From contig CBDBEN010000005.1 in assembly GCA_965204405.1 (NCBI GenBank), positions 3,162,001-3,226,000 on the forward strand: DNA of 64,000 bases, in the 5' to 3' direction. The stretch's first letter is position 1. Each line of letters opens with the position of its first letter. Below, in pieces: positions 61,781-64,000 of the stretch. Source of the DNA: JANQPX01 sp965204405 (lineage in GTDB: Bacteria > Pseudomonadota > Alphaproteobacteria > Geminicoccales > Geminicoccaceae). The notes beneath the pieces were generated by a model, which had not been told where the DNA came from, ran no database searches, and was given only the letters and a program-made list of their open reading frames with translations. A program made the translations under genes and the position numbers.

Positions 61781-63270
61781 TCCGTCCAGCCAAGCTCTAT
61801 GAGCGGCTCGGCTTTCCGATCATACGGCGCGGAAGAGAACCGGTTGCGATCGCCCATCGCGGCGCCTCGGCCTATGCCCTGGAGAACACGGAGGCCGCGT
61901 TTCGAAAGGCGGCAGCGCTCGATGCCGACATGTGGGAGATCGATATCCAGCTGAGCGCCGATGGCGTGCCCGTCATCAGCCATGACGACGACCTCGGTGC
62001 GATGGTGGGAAAGGCCGTCAGGATCTCGGAGACGGCCTGGCAAGATCTGCAGGCGATCACGCTTTTGAATGGCGAGCGCCTTTTGACCCTCGATCACGCC
62101 ATCGATCTGGCGAAGGAGCTGGATGCCGGCCTTTATGTCGAGATCAAGGCAGATGGTGCAGGAGCAAAAACCTGGAAGCAGCTTGAAGCCCGGCGTTTCA
62201 AACGCGCGGTTATCGGGTCGTTTCAGCAGGATGTGATCGAGGAGCTTCGCAAGGCCAATTGCGGCTATCCGCTGTCCATCCTGGTCCCGGCGGGCACCGA
62301 TCCTTTCCTCGCAGCCGAACAGACTGGTGCCGACATCATCCACCCCTGTTGGCTCGAGACCCAAGAGGATCCGCACACACTGCTGACCGAGGCGCTTCTC
62401 CAAGAAGCCGAGAGCCGGGGGCTCTCGATCGTCACTTGGCACGAGGAGCGCCGATCGATTCTCGATGTGCTCGAGCGCTTGCCGATCTTCGGCATCTGCA
62501 GCAATCGGCCGGAAACCATCAAGCCTTATCGGCGTAACAGCGCTCATCCAATCCGGCTCGTCTGCCACCGCGGCGCCAATCATGTCGCGCCCGAAAACAC
62601 CGATGCGGCTGCACGCATCTGCTTCGGCCAGCGCTTCGACTTCGTCGAGGTCGACGTGCGCACGTCGTCCGACGGCGCGCTCGTCGTCATTCATGACGAC
62701 ATCGTCGATAGAACCACCAATGGCACCGGCTATGTTGCCGACACCAGCCTATCGAAGCTGCAGACGCTGGATGCCGGTTCCTGGTTCGAGCCGTATTTCG
62801 GTACCGAAACCATCCCGACGCTCGGCAAGATGCTGACGCTCGCACGCACCTATGGCCGCGGTCTCTATATCGAACCGAAAGCGGCGGACCCTGGAGCGGT
62901 GCTGCACGAGGTCAGAGCACAATGCATGTTAATGCACTGCTTCTTTGGTTCCGAGATGCCGGACATCATGCGCGAATTCAGGCGCCTCGCTCCGGACGCT
63001 ATACTGATGGCAAGGCGTTGCGACTTCGCCTCGCTTGAAGAAGCCATCACCGATACCAATGCACAGATCATTGAGTTTGATGTTACGTTGGATGACCTTG
63101 GAGAAGTTGCCTGCTGCCGGGATCTCGGCGTGGCCTCGATGATCTTCAGCACGTCCGTCGATCCCGCCGCGCTAAAGCGCCTAAATGATCTCAAGCCTGA
63201 CTACTTCAATCTTGACCGTCCCGATCTCGCAAAACAGATCGTCTATGCGGACGCCAATGAAGGTCGATGA
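61777..63270 (+). CDS. Glycerophosphodiester phosphodiesterase with two tandem domains
   Basis: A 497-residue protein with two GDPD (PF03009) domains. Domain 1 (about 25-250) has AHRGASAYALENTEAAFRKA, EIDIQLSADGVPVISHDDDL and VEIKADG; domain 2 (about 255-480) has CHRGANHVAPENTDAA, EVDVRTSSDGALVVIHDDIVDRTTNGTG and IEPKAAD. Both keep the catalytic HR...E..T and H-D motifs. There is no signal peptide, so it acts in the cytoplasm on imported glycerophosphodiesters, releasing glycerol-3-phosphate and an alcohol. Tandem GDPDs of this size are uncommon. It is the last gene of the importer operon. Confidence 0.9.
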   Translation: MIRPAKLYERLGFPIIRRGREPVAIAHRGASAYALENTEAAFRKAAALDADMWEIDIQLSADGVPVISHDDDLGAMVGKAVRISETAWQDLQAITLLNGERLLTLDHAIDLAKELDAGLYVEIKADGAGAKTWKQLEARRFKRAVIGSFQQDVIEELRKANCGYPLSILVPAGTDPFLAAEQTGADIIHPCWLETQEDPHTLLTEALLQEAESRGLSIVTWHEERRSILDVLERLPIFGICSNRPETIKPYRRNSAHPIRLVCHRGANHVAPENTDAAARICFGQRFDFVEVDVRTSSDGALVVIHDDIVDRTTNGTGYVADTSLSKLQTLDAGSWFEPYFGTETIPTLGKMLTLARTYGRGLYIEPKAADPGAVLHEVRAQCMLMHCFFGSEMPDIMREFRRLAPDAILMARRCDFASLEEAITDTNAQIIEFDVTLDDLGEVACCRDLGVASMIFSTSVDPAALKRLNDLKPDYFNLDRPDLAKQIVYADANEGR

Positions 63271-63768
63271 TTATGGGCACCTCCTGATCGTGAATATCCT
63301 ACCCGCACCGTCTGCTAAGCGACCTGATCTATGCGTCCACTAAACACGGGCAAGAACCCAAGTGATGGTATCGCCAAGTGCAAGACAGCCGCCATCGCCA
63401 ACATGCCCGAAATTCAGGGACCGAAGGCGGTGGCGAAGCTGGTGAAAGCAAGGAAGGCGCCAACCTTTCTTGTGGGCAGCGCCGATCAGGGCGGAGGACA
63501 GCGAATGCTGAAAACCACTGCCGGCACCGACGAGCAGAAGGCAGATGGTGACCGTGGTCGGGCTGGGGGCGACCGAACAGATTTCGAGGGATCCTGCATC
63601 AAGCTCCTCGGCCATTGACTTGAACTGGGTGAGGGCTTGCCACGGGGATGGCATCACCGCATGGTGATGTTGTGAAAAGGTTTCTACATGGGGAACGCCA
63701 AGTAATCATCAACGATGTCGCCCAGTACGCCGGAAGCAGCATCAAGAGAACTCAGGGAGTCCTATCAA
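63271..63768. other. Intergenic region with overlapping open frames, no supported gene
   Basis: About 500 bases. Open frames on both strands (about 95 and 105 codons) overlap each other and neither has a family signature or good ribosome site. A short hairpin CATCACC-GCAT-GGTGATG lies at 63653-63670 and could be part of a terminator. It probably holds the end of the phosphodiesterase operon and the promoter of the next gene. Confidence 0.4.
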
Positions 63769-64000
63769 ATGAGACATCTGTTATCGGCCGTGGCCTTGAC
63801 GGCCATTCTGGCTGGACCGACATCAGACCCTGCGTCGGCGGAAGACGCCGTATGCTACAATTGCCCGCCGCAATGGGCGGATTGGGCATCCATGCTCAAA
63901 GCCATCGACGAGAAAATCGATGTCCAGATGCCGCATGACAACAAGAATTCAGGCCAGACCCTGAGCCAACTCCTGGCCGAAAAAGACAGCCCCGTCGCCG
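63769..64000 (+). CDS. Extracellular solute-binding protein, C-terminus beyond window edge
   Basis: The frame opens at ATG 63769, 9 bases after GGGAG, and is open at the window end (77 residues seen). The signal peptide (LLSAVALTAILAGPTSDPASAED) is followed by VCYNCPPQWADWASMLKAI and PHDNKNSGQTLSQLLAEKDS, as in a group of type-2 periplasmic binding proteins of the AfuA/spermidine class. The ligand is unknown. It may begin another importer operon, possibly linked to phosphoester uptake given its neighbour. Confidence 0.72.
   Translation, partial: MRHLLSAVALTAILAGPTSDPASAEDAVCYNCPPQWADWASMLKAIDEKIDVQMPHDNKNSGQTLSQLLAEKDSPVA

Noticed and set aside
63331..63657. Open frames on both strands after the phosphodiesterase gene
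   Set aside because: They overlap each other almost fully, have no ribosome site or family motif, and cannot both be real.
1..64000. CRISPR array, rRNA operon, prophage or replication origin
   Set aside because: No regular spaced repeats, rRNA-like sequence, phage structural genes or DnaA-box cluster were seen; the only tandem array is the coding repeat at 3069.

Overview
The window reads as a chromosomal segment of a GC-rich alphaproteobacterium. The best evidence is the block ffh / rpsP-rimM-trmD-rplS / leuCDB-asd, together with dapF-mtaB-ftsY and aroQ-accBC-aat-DUF2155-mlaD, an order typical of Alphaproteobacteria. Irr-like palindromes at an iron locus point the same way. The family is inferred from gene content only (Rhodospirillales- or Rhizobiales-like); no rRNA is present.

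Layout. 1-7.9 kb: catabolic and accessory genes (cyclase-family hydrolase, FAD-linked oxidase with a flavodoxin-fold reductase, an Ala/Pro repeat membrane protein, creatininase family, Rid family, SH3 protein, class III CoA-transferase). 7.8-13.1 kb: a leftward Dpp/Opp-type ABC importer operon. 13.2-14.9 kb: an ABM monooxygenase, tRNA-Thr(CGT) and a two-subunit sulfopyruvate decarboxylase. 15.3-34.8 kb: the housekeeping core (aroQ, accB, accC, aat, mlaD, ftsY, mtaB, dapF, ffh, rpsP, rimM, trmD, rplS, leuC, leuD, leuB, asd), interrupted by an undescribed 691-residue protein with three modules, each with a Cys pair exactly 28 residues apart.

35-43.3 kb is an iron locus. A nicotianamine-synthase-like gene diverges from an FbpA-type ferric binding protein, imelysin, di-heme oxidoreductase, second imelysin and DUF1513. 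Two Irr-box-like palindromes lie in the AT-rich gap between the divergent genes. 43.4-50.4 kb is accessory and decaying: a near-perfect 27-bp inverted repeat, a membrane DUF2235 hydrolase paired with a lipoprotein hydrolase, an IS3 remnant, two broken sugar-permease fragments back to back, an isochorismatase-fold hydrolase and SDR/GMC tails.

50.4-56 kb holds a PhnCDE-type importer with an iron-dependent alcohol dehydrogenase and a divergent LysR regulator. 56-63.3 kb holds a TIM-barrel protein and a Ugp/Mal-type importer operon ending in a tandem-domain glycerophosphodiester phosphodiesterase, so uptake and hydrolysis of glycerophosphodiesters is the likely theme. A further binding protein runs off the right edge.

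Two caveats matter. Three genes (the dppC-like permease, the NAS-like gene and the FbpA-like gene) each look intact apart from one missing base in a short homopolymer, which may be sequencing error rather than biology. Promoter and hairpin calls come from reading by eye, not from computation.
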